This document shows positions 5,186 through 5,620 of a stretch of DNA of 5,620 bases, piece after piece. A program made the position numbers and the translations under genes. How positions within the stretch are numbered: position 1 is the first letter of the stretch; every line of letters begins with the position of its first letter. This stretch comes from an uncultured Desulfovibrio sp. (lineage in GTDB: Bacteria; Desulfobacterota; Desulfovibrionia; Desulfovibrionales; Desulfovibrionaceae), in assembly GCA_947176055.1 (NCBI GenBank), contig CAMWPE010000166.1, positions 1 to 5,620 on the forward strand. Reading direction: 5' to 3'. The notes under the pieces are model-generated. The model saw only the letters and a list, made by a program, of their open reading frames with translations. It did not search any database and had not been told where the DNA came from.

Positions 5186-5620
5186 ATGGCCTATACGCTT
5201 TACACCGTCGGTTACGCCGCCTTTTCGCAATCGGAATTTTTAAAGAGACTGCGCGATTTTTCCATAGGAGCCGTCGTGGATGTCCGGAGCGAGCCGACGG
5301 TCTCGCATTTCGAGAGCTACCGGTTTCCGGCGGTAAAAATCTTTCTCAACGAAAACGGAATCTACTATCTCGCCTTCAGTCGCGAGCTGGGAGCGCGTCC
5401 GGCCGATCCTGCGCTCTATAGCGGAGGAAAAGCGGATTTCGCGAAAATCGCCGCGTGGGAGCCTTACCGGGTCGCCCTGGGCAGGATCCGCGACGGTCTC
5501 GAAAAATTTCCCGTATGTCTCATGTGCGCCCAGAAGGATCCCCTGAACTGTCACCGATCCATCCTGCTGACGCGCTCCTTCGCGTCGCTTTATCCGGAGA
5601 TCGGAATTGTTCATATAATC
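5186..5620 (+). CDS. DUF488 domain protein, partial (3' end outside window)
   Basis: The frame from ATG 5186 stays open for 145 codons to the window edge with no stop. The product matches the DUF488 family, small cytoplasmic proteins of unproven function. Family signatures are the opening YTLYTVGYAAFSQSEFLKRL (3-22), VVDVRSEP (30-37), a middle Tyr/Gly-rich section (GIYYLAFSRELGARP, 58-72) and the diagnostic LMCAQKDPLNCHRS (112-125), with Cys114, Cys122, His123 and Arg124. The CAxxxPxxCHR motif suggests a catalytic or metal site, though no reaction is established. IVHII (141-145) corresponds to the V-x-HI strand near the family's C-terminus, so the gene is probably nearly complete. No Shine-Dalgarno is visible. 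With 17 bases separating it from cheV and no terminator, it is probably cotranscribed with cheV, though nothing in its sequence links it to chemotaxis. Confidence 0.88.
   Translation, partial: MAYTLYTVGYAAFSQSEFLKRLRDFSIGAVVDVRSEPTVSHFESYRFPAVKIFLNENGIYYLAFSRELGARPADPALYSGGKADFAKIAAWEPYRVALGRIRDGLEKFPVCLMCAQKDPLNCHRSILLTRSFASLYPEIGIVHII

Noticed and set aside
5240..5614. Minus-strand frame opposite the DUF488 gene
   Set aside because: The plus-strand frame carries the conserved CAxxxPxxCHR and VVDVRS motifs and runs open to the window edge, so the minus frame is a shadow.

Overview
The window looks like part of the chromosome of a Desulfovibrio-like deltaproteobacterium (Desulfobacterota). 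The main clue is the chemotaxis protein. Its opening residues (MAQTNILLEAGTNELEVVEF) and the downstream block around GYYGVNVAKVLEIIRMPKVT are what I remember of CheV proteins from Desulfovibrionaceae. The IspH N-terminus (MKVIRAEKAGFCMGVSLAL) fits the same group. This placement rests on memory of the families, not on a search. Codon use is similar in all genes, and I see no insertion sequence, integrase, tRNA, rRNA or CRISPR array.

Layout from left to right. (1) A small minus-strand gene (310 to 38, 90 aa) of unknown function has a strong ribosome binding site and ends beside a G8 tract and a hairpin at the window edge. (2) A 316-base divergent intergenic region (311-626) is rich in palindromes and holds two back-to-back hairpins. 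(3) A compact plus-strand run follows: a Bcr/CflA-type MFS drug exporter (627-1835), a tRNA-dihydrouridine synthase (1837-2877, 1 base after the exporter) and ispH (2908-3756, 30 bases further, TTG start). The spacing suggests a single transcript. (4) A 389-base intergenic region (3757-4145) holds candidate terminators, several perfect palindromes and a sigma-28-like promoter. (5) cheV (4146-5168), a CheW-receiver fusion, is followed 17 bases later by a DUF488 gene (5186 onward) that runs off the right edge without a stop.

Functionally this is mostly ordinary housekeeping and accessory content. IspH makes the isoprenoid precursors IPP and DMAPP, Dus modifies tRNA, the MFS protein exports drugs or metabolites, and CheV couples chemoreceptors to CheA. 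The exporter, Dus and IspH have no obvious common pathway. I found no clear novel system. The points most worth a second look are the orphan 90-aa gene with its palindromic upstream region, the tandem hairpins ahead of the exporter, the overlapping alternative hairpins with a buried Shine-Dalgarno and tiny ORF after ispH, and the sigma-28-like promoter of cheV.
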